64,000 nt of DNA from Rheum nobile (Eukaryota; Streptophyta; Magnoliopsida; Caryophyllales; Polygonaceae), in NCBI GenBank assembly GCA_027886185.1, contig WOAB01000563.1:620001-684000 (forward strand), given 5' to 3'. Below the pieces are notes generated by a model. It was not told the DNA's origin and ran no database searches. It was given only the letters and a program-made list of their open reading frames with translations. Positions 43,219 through 55,400 of this stretch are shown here, piece after piece. A program made the position numbers and the translations under genes. The first letter of the stretch is position 1. Each line of letters begins with the position of its first letter.

Positions 43219-45760
43219 TGTGATACCCCGTAATTTTGTAAGACTATTTTGGGAATTATGGATTTTTCCCGAACGTCCGTTTGGTACGTCGGATTTAATT
43301 CTGAGAGCTTAAGACATTCTGTAATGTGCTCTGTATTTGTAATATTTTTCTCAGTGAAGAATTATACAGTCGAGGTGTGTTGGGAGTTTATACTCGTTCA
43401 TGTACGACTTTCGTTAACGCGGATTAAGATTGGTACAAGTTTATTGCCCAAGAGTTGTTATCTAATGGGCAATAGTACAAGATTCTTTATCCAAAGGTTT
43501 TTGTCCAAGAGCCATTGTCCAAGGGGCAAAAGGGTTTGGATATTGTCCAAGAGGCAAGGACCCTAATTTCTTCTATAAATAGAGGTGTTGGGTGAGGGTG
43601 GAAGAGGGTGCGAAAGACGCGGAAGCGCTCTCAGATTCTCGACTCTAAAAAACGCTCTCAAAGAAAACGCTCTCTCTCGAGAAGGCTCTAAGTGGATCGT
43701 CAGAGCTCGTTTAGTGTCGTTCTCGGTGGCCAAGGGGAAGCTTGGGAGGCCCTTAGAAGCCTAGAAACCAAGCAAGGCGAAAGACGAGCCAAATCGATCG
43801 TCGAGGGTGAGTTTTCTCCTCTCGTATTTCTGTTTTCGTTCGCGACGGCGACCGCCGGCTCGAAGGCGGCGACCGCCGGCATGAGACGGCGCCTGCCGTG
43901 AGGAACACGGCGACCGCCGGCATGAGACGGCGCCCGCCGTGGTGAACGGCGACCGCCGTGATGAAGGAGGCCAGCCGCCGTGGCTGAGCGGCGCCCGCCG
44001 TGGCTAAGCGGCGCCCGCCGTGGCTGAGCGGCGCCCGCCGTGGTTGAGCGGCGCCCGCCATGGTTGAGACGGCGCCCGCCGTGAATTGGGCGGCGCCCGC
44101 CGTGATTGTTGTGGCGCCCGCTGGCGAGTTGTTGTTGGCCGGGTTGTTGGTGTTGGCTTCCGTAGCCTTCGTTCGGGTTTCGTTTCCTTCGATTCCTTTC
44201 GTTCTTTCGTAGATCGGTATTGTTGTTTGTCGAATCTAACTTAGGGTTTCTGTATGGGTCGATCCGAAGGTACCGGAGTTGGCAGATTCGTCTCTGTGTC
44301 GAGCCCGGAATCCCGTCGTTAGACTTCGTTCAAACTCTGCGGATTAAGGCAAGTGGCGGTTCGCTCTTGCTCATTCGTTCCATATTTACATTAATTATCA
44401 GTAGTTTATCTGAGTAATTAATTTGGAATGAATATTCTGTTTGTCTGGAAACGGTTTTGTTAAACTGTTTTGGAAATCATATAATAGGTTGTATATCTGT
44501 TAGAACAACGCTATTATCTGTGATCGCCTTTCGGGCCTTTATGTGGATTTATCCAGTAACGGTTGTTGTGCTGTACTGTTTAGTTAGCACTAGTGGCTAG
44601 GAACGCTATGTACCTTGAGGGGGTTTAGCTGTTTCTTTATAACTCGTACTTGGTGGTTCATCCCCAGTACTTTCTCTTTGGTCATGACCATACCCTTTCA
44701 CAGGGTAGGCGCACTTCGCTAGTGCCAAATCTTCCAGGGTTCATCCCTTCGATATCTCTTGTGAGGAGATCTGATATCTCTTGTGAGGAGATCCGATATC
44801 TCTTGTGAGGAGATCCGATATCTCTTGTGTGGAGATGTAAAAGCTTATAACGTAATGCTCGTTTTGGAATTAAATAAGATAAGTGCCCGAGTGCACATGA
44901 TTAATATACCTTGGGCGAGTGGTGCAGCTAAGTTCAGTGCAGCTAGGAAAACTCGTCTTGACTTGAATGTAGTACGTTCTCTTTCCAATCTGGATTCGCT
45001 GTAGGCGATGAGGTTGGTCGTGAACCGAAGCATCTCAGTCAGTTTTAAATCATTGTTGTATGATCCTGTAATCATTCCAGATTTGTCATTTTTCCTTAAA
45101 GACTCAATCTCTTGGAGTCTCTTTTCGAGTCGATTTCTGTGAAGATGAAGTCTTCCAGAATCTTCTCTCATGCATACCTCTTGTTGTTATTCCGTGAAAG
45201 TGCCGGGTTATGTATCGTCCCTTCGGTTATTATTCGAGGGACAATGATAGTAAACGGTTGCGATCACTCGAACCATTCTGCTTTTTACCCTTGCTAGTCT
45301 ATTCAAGTAGACTAACCCACGAACTTTGTTCTCCGCATGTGGGCTGGTGTCATCCGTTCGATTCGGCACATCAGATAGAGTGAAGATTTGAGGAGACTAG
45401 ATTGACTATGAAGACGACGGTTGTTTTTGGATGTTTTAATAATTGCTTTTAATCAGGTTGAGATCCTTGGGCATGTGATCATCACGATCACAACCCCGTT
45501 TGTAAAATCTTTTATTTGTCTTTCGCTGTACTTTGTTTGGGTTAAACTATGTTTTGACCTATTCGGGATTGGGTTGTAATCCCGTAAATCTTGTTTCCTC
45601 AACAATGTTATGTTTTGGAATTTAATGCTTGATCTTTGTGTATCAATTGCATTTCATAAATTGTATTTATTTGGTAAAGCCTTGGGTGATCTCGGTAAGG
45701 AACACTGGGGTCACTGGCGGTAATACCTTTCCAAAAGGGTTAAGTTTTGGGGGTGTTACA
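43219..45760 (+). repeat. gypsy2 LTR1
   Basis: 2542 bp. TATAAATA lies at 43574-43581. About 14 units of GGCGACCGCCG or GGCGCCCGCCG type lie at 43844-44123. Four GATATCTCTTGTG 22-bp units lie at 44749-44840. Short frames conserved between LTRs reflect recent copying, not genes. Confidence 0.93.
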
Positions 45761-48700
45761 GTTGTGGTATCAGAGCCAAAGGTTTTAAAACGGGTTTGGG
45801 ATTTTATAAATCATTTATCCGTTTTTGAAAATGCTTTAAAAAGGGCTCTGAATTTTCAAAGTGAAAAGAATTTCAAAACACCGTTCACAGTCATGTCTTC
45901 TGTACAGTCTGATATAGTAAGCTTGCTTCTATGTCTAGAAAGACTAATTCATTTCCCGTTGCCCCGTTTGATATGGGTGCATTCTGTTCTCTTCAGAGGA
46001 ACCCGGGAGAAGCCGAGGTGGTTTCACCATCTCTAGCTAGGCTTGATTCCCAGTTCGCTCGTTGTGAGTTGAGGTTGTAGAACCTATTAACTCGGTTCGA
46101 GTCCATCAATAGAAATTACCAAGTTGATCTATTCTAAGTTGATTTTATTACAATAATTATATCAAAATGATACTAAAGTGATAAAATCCTTGGAATTTGA
46201 TCGGTAAACAGATGGTGAACACGAGGAACACTATCCGTACTGGTGCTGGGCCAAGCATTGACCCCAGACTAAATCCAAGGAATGTTGCAGACCCATCAGA
46301 AGAGCGTGAGTCTGTCTTCCATAATAATCCTGGAGGCAACGACCCAGCTAGGGACAACGCTCCAAGGATATTTGATAAAGCAGCTGTTGCATAAATTCGG
46401 GGAATCGTCATGCAAGCGATTGCCGATGCGTTACGCCCGAATGTGCATCAGGCACAAGGAGTGCCAGTATCTCGAGAAGTTCCGAGGTTTGAGGAACAAG
46501 AGAACCATGTGCTGCAGGGAGGGGTGATCAGGAATAGAGGGGAGTATGGCCGAGCCTTGAAGGCTGTTAACTCCATGAGGCCTGACAGCTTCGATGGGAA
46601 AGGAGAGCCAGTCAAGGTGGCTCATTGGTTTTCCCACATGGAGAGGCTTTTCCGTAATGTTGAGTGCACTGAAGCGGAGAGAGTGCATATAGCCTCTCTT
46701 CAGTTAAAGGAAGAAGCCAGTGAATGGTGGGAGAGTACCGGCTTAGCTGATAGCCCGGTATTGACATGGTCTATGTTTAAGACCAAGATGACTGATCGTT
46801 TCTTTTCTCGTGCTATGAGGGAGGAGAAACACAAGGAATTTCTGTATCCGCAAACGGATGGATTGAAGGTGACCGAGCTTGCAACCAAATTCAATCATCT
46901 AATGCAGTACGCTGGACCTGAGATATCCAGTGAGGCACAAAAGATCTGGTATTTCCACGAATGGATGAGTCCAGACATCAAGCCGATGATGGTGCACCAC
47001 ACATGCTCTACTCTGGAGCAGTATGTGGATACAGCCTACAAGCTGGAGGTGACTCTGGAGGAGTCGGCCAAGAAGCGTAATAGCCAGAGGCAAGTGCAGT
47101 ACCAGTCCGGTGAAAGCTCCTAGCCCTTCAATGCAGACGACTGCGCAGAACAAAGGAAAAGCCCCGATGGCTTCAGGAAGCCAAGGTCAACGCCTGTACG
47201 TGATACGTGAGGTGGATGGACCCTATGCTCCTAATGCTTAGAGTACTTTGTATCTGCATTACACTTTTGTTAATGTGTTGTTGATGTGGGTGCTACCCAG
47301 ACTTTCATTTTGGATGGTTGTAGTTAAGTTGCATGTGCAACGAGGTTGCGAACCTTTCGTTGTAACTCTTCTTATACATGAACCTTTGGTTTATACCAAG
47401 TTATGTTTCGTTGCTTATTGATGGAGTAAGGTCTCGTGTTCGAGACTCACCAACAACCTCTGAGGAGATGGCTGCCTATTAATTAGGTGGAGCTACCAAG
47501 GATGGGTTGAGATGTATGGACAGCGGCTCATAACAACAGATGACGCTGGTAATGGCTGGGCCTGGACTCGGAGCCACTAGTGAGTCGTCTGTGAACCATG
47601 TAGTGGGCTGGTCCAAGATGGTGACCATTTAGTGGGAACCAATCGTCTGTCGGATTGTCAATTTCCATCAAGGGTAAGAAATTCAAAGCGATTTGACCTA
47701 AATAACCATGGTCCATACGATAATTATTCTCGGTATGGATTGACGGAAGCGTCACAAGGCAGTGATCGACTTCAGTTTTGATATTTCTGTGGTTAGAGGA
47801 TTTACGGGTGTCTTTCCAGAAGATATTCCTGGATACCCCAAATCGTGTCGTGGAGTTTGCAATTGATCTCGAGCCGTGTACCACGCCGATCTCTGAGGCA
47901 CCGTACCGGATGGCTCCTATTGAGATGTAAGAGTTGAAGAAGAAACTCAAGGATCTTCTTGACAAAAGTTATATAAAGCTGAGTGCATCACCTTGATTAG
48001 GAGTGCCCTAGTTTTATTTGTCAAAATAAAAGATGGACCGTTTCGACTTTATTTTTGACTTTCGAGAGTTGGATAAAGTCACGATCAAGAGCAAGTATTT
48101 GTTACCAAGGAATGATGATCTGTTGGATCAACTACAGAGAGCAAAAGTTTTCTCCAAGATCGACCTGAGATCTGGTTTTCATCAGCTCAGGATTCGTGAG
48201 GATGATATTCCGAGGATTGCGTTTCGGACAAGAGATGGTTACTACGAGTTTGTAGTCATGCCATCTGAGCTTACGAATGCTCTAGGAGTTTTCATGAACC
48301 TAGTGCATCGTTGTTTTAGACCAGTACTTGAATAAGTTCATAGTGGTCTTCATCAATGGCATTTTGATTTTTCCCGAGCAAGGAAGCTCACAGGGAACGT
48401 CTGCAGATTGCTTTATCAGTCCTTAGACCAAGTCGGTTGTACGCAAAGTGGGCTAAGTGTGATTGTTGGATCTAGAAGTGGCTTTCTTAGGCCATGCGAT
48501 CAATAAGAATGAGGTTATGGTTATTCCCCAGAAGAGTGAATCAGTAGTTGTTTGGAAGCGGCCTTAGGGTGTGAGCGAGGTGCGCAGTTTCCCAGAGCTT
48601 GCAGGACATTATAGACGGTTCATGGAAGGATTTTTCTAAGATCACTCCACCTATGATCAGTCTGTTCCACAAGGTCAACAAGAAGTTATCTGGGATGACA

Positions 48701-49919
48701 AGTACAAGACCAGTTTTCAAGAAGTTGAAACAGTGTCTGACTTTTGCACCAGTTTTGGCGTTGTCAGAAAGAATGATGGCTATATGGTCTATAGTTAATG
48801 CTTCGAGAAATGGGTTGGGATGTGTCTTTGATGCAGAAAGGCAAGGATATTGCATACGCATCTAGACAATTGAAAACCTATGAAGCAAACTAACCAACAC
48901 ATGACCTAGAACTAGCAGCAATAGTGTTTGCATTGGAAACTGAGGTTACTTGGGTAACCCAGAGGTCAACAGAAGTTTCCACCAGGAGATTGTCCGTTAC
49001 ATGGCATTCCTAAGACCATTGTATCGGATCGAGATGGCCGATTTATGTCAAGTTTATAGCAAGAACTTCACAATGCCATGGGAACTGAATTGAGATTCAG
49101 CAGCGTTTCATCCTCAGACAGATGGTCAGTCTGAAAGACCATCTAGACCTGGAGGATATGCTAAGAAGTATACGTACTCGATCATCCAACTAAGCTGGGA
49201 AGACAGCCTAAGTCTGATTGAGCTCACATACGATAATAGTTGGCATGCTACAATCAAGATGGCTCCGTTTGAAGCTTTGTATGGTCACAGATGTAGATCT
49301 CAGATTTGTTGGGTTGAGTACGCCGACAAGATTCTACTTGGACCAGAGTTAGTCGAAAGGACAACTTCGAACATTGCTCTGAGTAGACAGAGGTTGTTGA
49401 CCGCTCAGAGTCGACAAAAGTTTTACGCAGATCAGAAGTGTTAAAGTGTTGAGTTCAAGGTTGGTGTCAAGGTACTTGTCACAGTATCGCCACCCAAGGA
49501 TGTTTTCAGGTTTGGTAAGCGTGGGAAGCTTAACCCTCGCTACATGGGACCATTCAAAATTCTGGATAGAGTAAGATCTCTAACGTACCGTTTGGCATTG
49601 TCGCCATCGGCATACCCAGTGTATAATGTGTTCCACATATCATTGCTAAGGATATTCGTGCCAAGATGAGTCTCGTAGGCTGAGCTATAAGGACGTCGAG
49701 ATTCAGGCAAATGGTACTTGAGAGGAGATGCCAGTGTGCATTCTCGAACGCCGTGTAAAGCGACTGTGCAACGAGATCGTACTGTTGGTACGAGTTATGT
49801 GGTCCAGGTCTGGGACTGAGGAAGTTACTTGGGAAACCGAGGCAGAGATGCTCAGACACTTTCCTGAGTTGTTTTTCGGCCAAGTTTCGGGGTCGAAACT
49901 TCTTTTAAGGGGGAGGTGA
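45761..49919 (+). pseudogene. gypsy2 internal copy a: leader ORF remnant, broken gag, dead pol
   Basis: The 36-codon leader frame 45973-46080 starts MGAFCSLQR. Gag begins MVNTRNT (46212). It is cut by TAA at 46392-46394 and reopens from 46410 to 47123 (WFSHMERLFRNVE and the rest of the capsid region). A deletion then joins VQYQ to SGESS and removes both zinc knuckles. Pol shows a TGA at 47994-47996, FING at 48355-48360 in place of FIDD, and RNase H fused to late integrase near 48940. It cannot make any complete enzyme. Confidence 0.88.
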
Positions 49920-52449
49920 TGTGATACCCCGTAATTTTGTAAGGCTATTTTGGGAATTATTGATTTTTCCCGAACGTCCGTTTGGTACGTCGGATTTAAT
50001 TCTGAGAGCTTAAGACATTCTGTAATGTGCTCTGTATTTGTAATATTTTTCTCAGTGAAGAATTATACAGTCGAGGTGTGTTGGGAGTTTATACTCGTTC
50101 GTGTACGACTTTCGTTAACGCGGATTAAGATTGGTACAAGTTTATTGCCCAAGAGTTGTTATCTAATGGGCAATAGTACAAGATTCTTTATCCAAAGGTT
50201 TTTGTCCAAGAGCCATTGTCCAAGGGGCAAAAGGGTTTGGATATTGTCCAAGAGGCAAGGACCCTAATTTCTTCTATAAATAGAGGTGTTGGGTGAGGGT
50301 GGAAGAGGGTGCAAAAGACGTGGAAGCGCTCTCAGATTCTCGACTCTCAAAAACGCTCTCTCTCGAGAAGGCTCTAAGTGGATCGTCGGAGCTCGTTTAG
50401 TGTCGTTCTCGGTGGCCAAGGGGAAGCTTGGGAGGCCCTTAGAAGCCTAGAAACCAAGCAAGGCGAAAGACGAGCCAAATCGATCGTCGAGGGTGAGTTT
50501 TCTCCTCTCGTATTTCTGTTTTTGTTCGCGACGGCGACCGCCGTGAGGATCACGACGACCGCCGGCTCGAAGGCAGCGACCGCCGGCATGAGACGGCGCC
50601 CGCCGTGAGGAACACGGCGACCGCCGGCATGAGACGGCGCCCGCCGTGGTAAACGGCGACCGCCGTGATGAAGGAGGCCAGCCGCCGTGGTTGAGCGGCG
50701 CCCGCCGTGGTTGAGCGGCGCCCGCCGTGGTTGAGACGACGCCCGCCGTGAATTGGGTGGCGCCCGCCGTGATTGTTGTGGCGCCCGCCGGCGAGTTGTT
50801 GTTGGCCGGGTTGTTGGTGTTGGCTTCCGTAGCCTTCGTTCGGGTTTCGTTTCCTTCGATTACTTTCGTTCTTTCGTAGATCGGTATTGTTGTTTGTCGA
50901 ATCTAACTTAGGGTTTCTGTATGGGTCGATCCGAAGGTACCGGAGTTGGCAGATTCGTCTCTGTGTCGAGCCCGGAATCCCGTCGTTAGACTTCGTTCAA
51001 ACTCTGCGGATTAAGGCAAGTGGCGGTTCGCTCTTGCTCATTCGTTCCATATTTACATTAATTATCAGTAGTTTATCTGAGTAATTAATTTGGAATGAAT
51101 ATTCTGTTTGTCTGGAAACGGTTTTGTTAAACTGTTTTGAAAATCATATAATAGGTTGTATATCTGTTAGAACAACGCTATTATCTGTGATCGCCTTTCG
51201 GGCCTTTATGTGGATTTATCCAGTAACGGTTGTTGTGCTGTACTGTTTAGTTAGCACTAGTGGCTAGGAACGCTATGTACCTTGATGGGGTTTAGCTGTT
51301 TCTTTATAACTGATACTTGGTGGTTCATCCCCAGTACTTTCTCTTTGGTCATGACCATACCCTTTCACAGGGTAGGCGCACTTCGCTAGTGCCAAATCTT
51401 CCAGGGTTCATCCCTTCGATATCTCTTGTGAGGAGATCTGATATCTCTTGTGAGGAGATCTGATATCTCTTGTGAGGAGATCCGATATCTCTTGTGAGGA
51501 GATCCGATATCTCTTGTGTGGAGATGTAAAAGCTTATAACGTAATGCTCGTTTTGGAATTAAATAAGATAAGTGCCCGAGTGCACATGATTAATATACCT
51601 TGGGCGAGTAGTGCAGCTAAGTTCAGTGCAGCTAGGAAAACTTGTCTTGACTTGAATGTAGTACGTTCTCTTTCCAATCTGGATTCGGTGTAGGCGATGA
51701 GGTTGGTCGTGAACCGAAGCATCTCAGTCAGTTTTAAATCATTGTTGTATGATCCTGTAATCATTCCAGATTTGTCATTTTTCCTTAAAGACTCAATCTC
51801 TTGGAGTCTCTTTTCGAGTCGATTTCTGTGAAGATGAAGTCTTCCAGAATCTTCTCTCATGCATATCTCTTGTTTTTATTCCGTGAAAGTGCCGGGTTAT
51901 GTATCGTCCCTTCGGTTATTATTCGAGGGACAATGATAGTAAACAGTTACGATCACTCGAACCATTCTGCTTTTTACCCTTGCTAGTCTATTCAAGTAGA
52001 CTAACCCATGAATTTTGTTCTCCGCATGTGGGCTGGTGTCATCCGTTCGATTCGGCACATCAGATAGAGTGAAGATTTGAGGAGACTAGATTGACTATGA
52101 AGACGACGGTTGTTTTTGGATGTTTTAATAATTGCTTTTAATCAGGTTGAGATCCTTGGGCAGGTGATCATCACGATCACAACCCCGTTTGTAAAATCTT
52201 TTATTTGTCTTCCGCTGTACTTTGTTTGGGTTAAACTATGTTTTGACCTATTCGGGATTGGGTTGTAATCCCGTAAATCTTGTTTCCTCAACAATGTTAT
52301 GTTTTGGAATTTAATGCTTGATCTTTGTGTATCAATTGCATTTCATAAATTGTATTTATTTGGTAAAGCCTTGGGTGATCTCGGTAAGGAACACTGGGGT
52401 CACTGGCGGTAATACCTTTCCAAAAGGGTTAAGTTTTGAGGGTGTTACA
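49920..52449 (+). repeat. gypsy2 LTR2 (shared middle LTR)
   Basis: 2530 bp. TATAAATA lies at 50275-50282. GC-rich units lie at 50529-50785. Five 22-bp GATATCTCTTGTG units lie from 51417, one more than in LTR1 and LTR3. It serves as 3' LTR of copy a and 5' LTR of copy b. Confidence 0.93.
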
Positions 52450-55400
52450 GTTGTGGTATCAGAGCCAAAGGTTTTAAAACGGGTTTGGGATTTTATAAAT
52501 CATTTATCCGTTTTTGAAAATGCTTTAAAAAGGGCTCTGAATTTTCAAAGTGAAAAGAATTTCAAAACACCGTTCACAGTCATGTCTTCTGTACAGTCTG
52601 ATATAGTAAGCTTGCTTCTATGTCTAGAAAGACTAATTCATTTCCCGTTGCCCCGTTTGATATGGGTGCATTCTGTTCTCTTCAGAGGAACCCGGGAGAA
52701 GCCGAGGTGGTTTCACCATCTCTAGCTAGGCTTGATTCCCAGTTCGCTCGTTGTGAGTTGAGGTTGTAGAACCTATTAACTCGGTTCGAGTCCATCAATA
52801 GAAATTACCAAGTTGATCTATTCTAAGTTGATTTTATTACAATAATTATATCAAAATGATACTAAAGTGATAAAATCCTTGGAATTTGATCGGTAAACAG
52901 ATGGTGAACACGAGGAACACTATCCGTACTGGTGCTGGGCCAAGCATTGACCCCAGACTAAATCCAAGGAATGTTGCAGACCCATCAGAAGAGCGTGAGT
53001 CTGTCTTCCATAATAATCCTGGAGGCAACGACCCAGCTAGGGACAACGCTCCAAGGATATTTGATAAAGCAGCTGTTGCAGAAATTCGGGGAATCGTCAT
53101 GCAAGCGATTGCCGACGCATTACTCCCGAATGTGCATCAGGCACAAGGAGTGCCAGTATCTCGAGAAGTTCCGAGGTTTGAGGAACAAGAGAACCATGTG
53201 CTGCAGGGAGGGGTGATCAGGAATAGAGGGGAGTATGGCCGAGCCCTGAAGGCTGTTAACTCCATGAGGCCTGACAGATTCGATGGGAAAGGAGAGCCAG
53301 TCAAGGTGGCTCATTGGTTTTCCCACATGGAGCGGCTTTTCCGTAATGTTGAGTGCACTGAAGCGGAGAGAGTGCATATAGCCTCTCTTCAGTTAAAGGA
53401 AGAAGCCACTGAATGGTGGGCGAGTACCGGCTTAGCTGATAGCCCGGTATTGACATGGTCTATGTTTAAGACCAAGATGACTGATCGTTTCTTTTCTCGT
53501 GCTATGAGGGAGGAGAAACACAAGGAATTTCTGTATCCGCAAACGGATGGATTGAAGGTGACCGAGCTTGCAACCAAATTCAATCATCTAATGCAGTATG
53601 CTGGACCTGAGATATCCAGTGAGGCACAAAAGATCTGGTATTTCCACGAATGGATGAGTCCAGACATCAAGCCGATGATGGTGCACCACACATGCTCTAC
53701 TCTGGAGCAGTATGTGGATACAGCCTACAAGCTGGAGGTGACTCTGGAGGAGTCGGCCAAGAAGCGTAATAGCCAGAGGCAAGTGCAGTACCAGCCTCAG
53801 GCAAGTGGGTTCAAACGCCCCGCGCCACCATCTGATTTTGCCAGATCTGGCCGAGCAAGAACGAATAAGACTCATGATGAGTCCACGCAACGTTCTGGCC
53901 AAGGCAATAATCCGATTCAGTGCTACAACTGCGGTACGCACGGGCACAAGAGCAATGAATGTCTGAAGGACAAAAAGACATGCTTTGACTGCGGAAAGGA
54001 GGGTCATATGCAGGCGTTCTGTCAGCGGAGGAATGTGAAAGGAGCTGAGTCACGGCAAGGGTCTGTTAATCAGAACAACCGACCCAAGTTCAGTCCGGTG
54101 AAAGCTCCTAGCCCTTAAATGCAGACGACTGCGCAGAACAAAGGGAAAGCCCCGATGGCTTCAGGAAGCCAAGGTCAACGCCTGTACGTGATACGTGAGG
54201 TGGATGGACCCTATGCTCCTAATGCTTAGAGTACTTTGTATCTGCATTACACTTTTGTTAATGTGTTGTTGATGTGGGTGCTACCCAGACTTTCATTTTG
54301 GATGGTTGTAGTTAAGTTGCGTGTGCAACGAGGTTGCGAACCTTTCGTTGTAACTCTTCTTATACATGAACCTTTGGTTTATACCAAGTTATGTTTCGTT
54401 GCTTGTTGATGGAGTAAGGTCTCGTGTTCGAGACTCACCAACAACCTCTGAGGAGATGGCTGCCCATTAATTAGGTGGAGCTACCAAGGATGGGTTGAGA
54501 TGTATGGACAGCGGCTCATAACAACAGATGACGCTGGTAATGGCTGGGCCTGGACTCGGAGCCACTAGTGAGTCGTCTGTGAACCATGTAGTGGGCTGGT
54601 CCAAGATGGTGACCATTTAGTGGGAACCAATCGTCTGTCGGATTGTCAATTTCCATCAAGGGTAAGAAATTCAAAGCGATTTGACCTAAATAACCATGGT
54701 CCATACGATAATTATTCTCGGTATGGATTGACGGAAGCGTCACAAGGCAGTGATCGACTTCAGTTTTGATATTTCTGTGGTTAGAGGATTTACGGGTGTC
54801 TTTCCAGAAGATATTCCTGGATACCCCAAATCGTGTCGTAGAGTTTGCAATTGATCTCGAGCCGTGTACCACGCCGATCTCTGAGGCACCGTACCGGATG
54901 GCTCCTGTTGATATGCAAGAGTTGAAGAAGCAACTCAAGGATCTTCTTGACAAAAGTTATATAAAGCTGAGTGCATCACCTTGATTAGGAGTGCCCTAGT
55001 TTTATTTGTCAAAATAAAAGATGGACCGTTTCGACTTTATTTTTGACTTTCGAGAGTTGGATAAAGTCACGATCAAGAGCAAGTATTTGTTACCAAGGAA
55101 TGATGATCTGTTGGATCAACTACAGAGAGCAAAAGTTTTCTCCAAGATCGACCTGAGATCTGGTTTTCATCAGCTCAGGATTCGTGAGGATGATATTCCG
55201 AGGATTGCGTTTCGGACAAGAGATGGTTACTACGAGTTTGTAGTCATGCCATCTGAGCTTACGAATGCTCTAGGAGTTTTCATGAACCTAGTGCATCGTT
55301 GTTTTAGACCAGTACTTGAATAAGTTCATAGTGGTCTTCATCAATGGCATTTTGATTTTTCCCGAGCAAGGAAGCTCACAGGGAACGTCTGCAGATTGCT

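Noticed and set aside
44783..46036. Frames of 61-135 codons repeated in every gypsy2/3 LTR
   Set aside because: They are identical only because the LTRs are recent copies; several overlap on opposite strands and none resembles a known protein.
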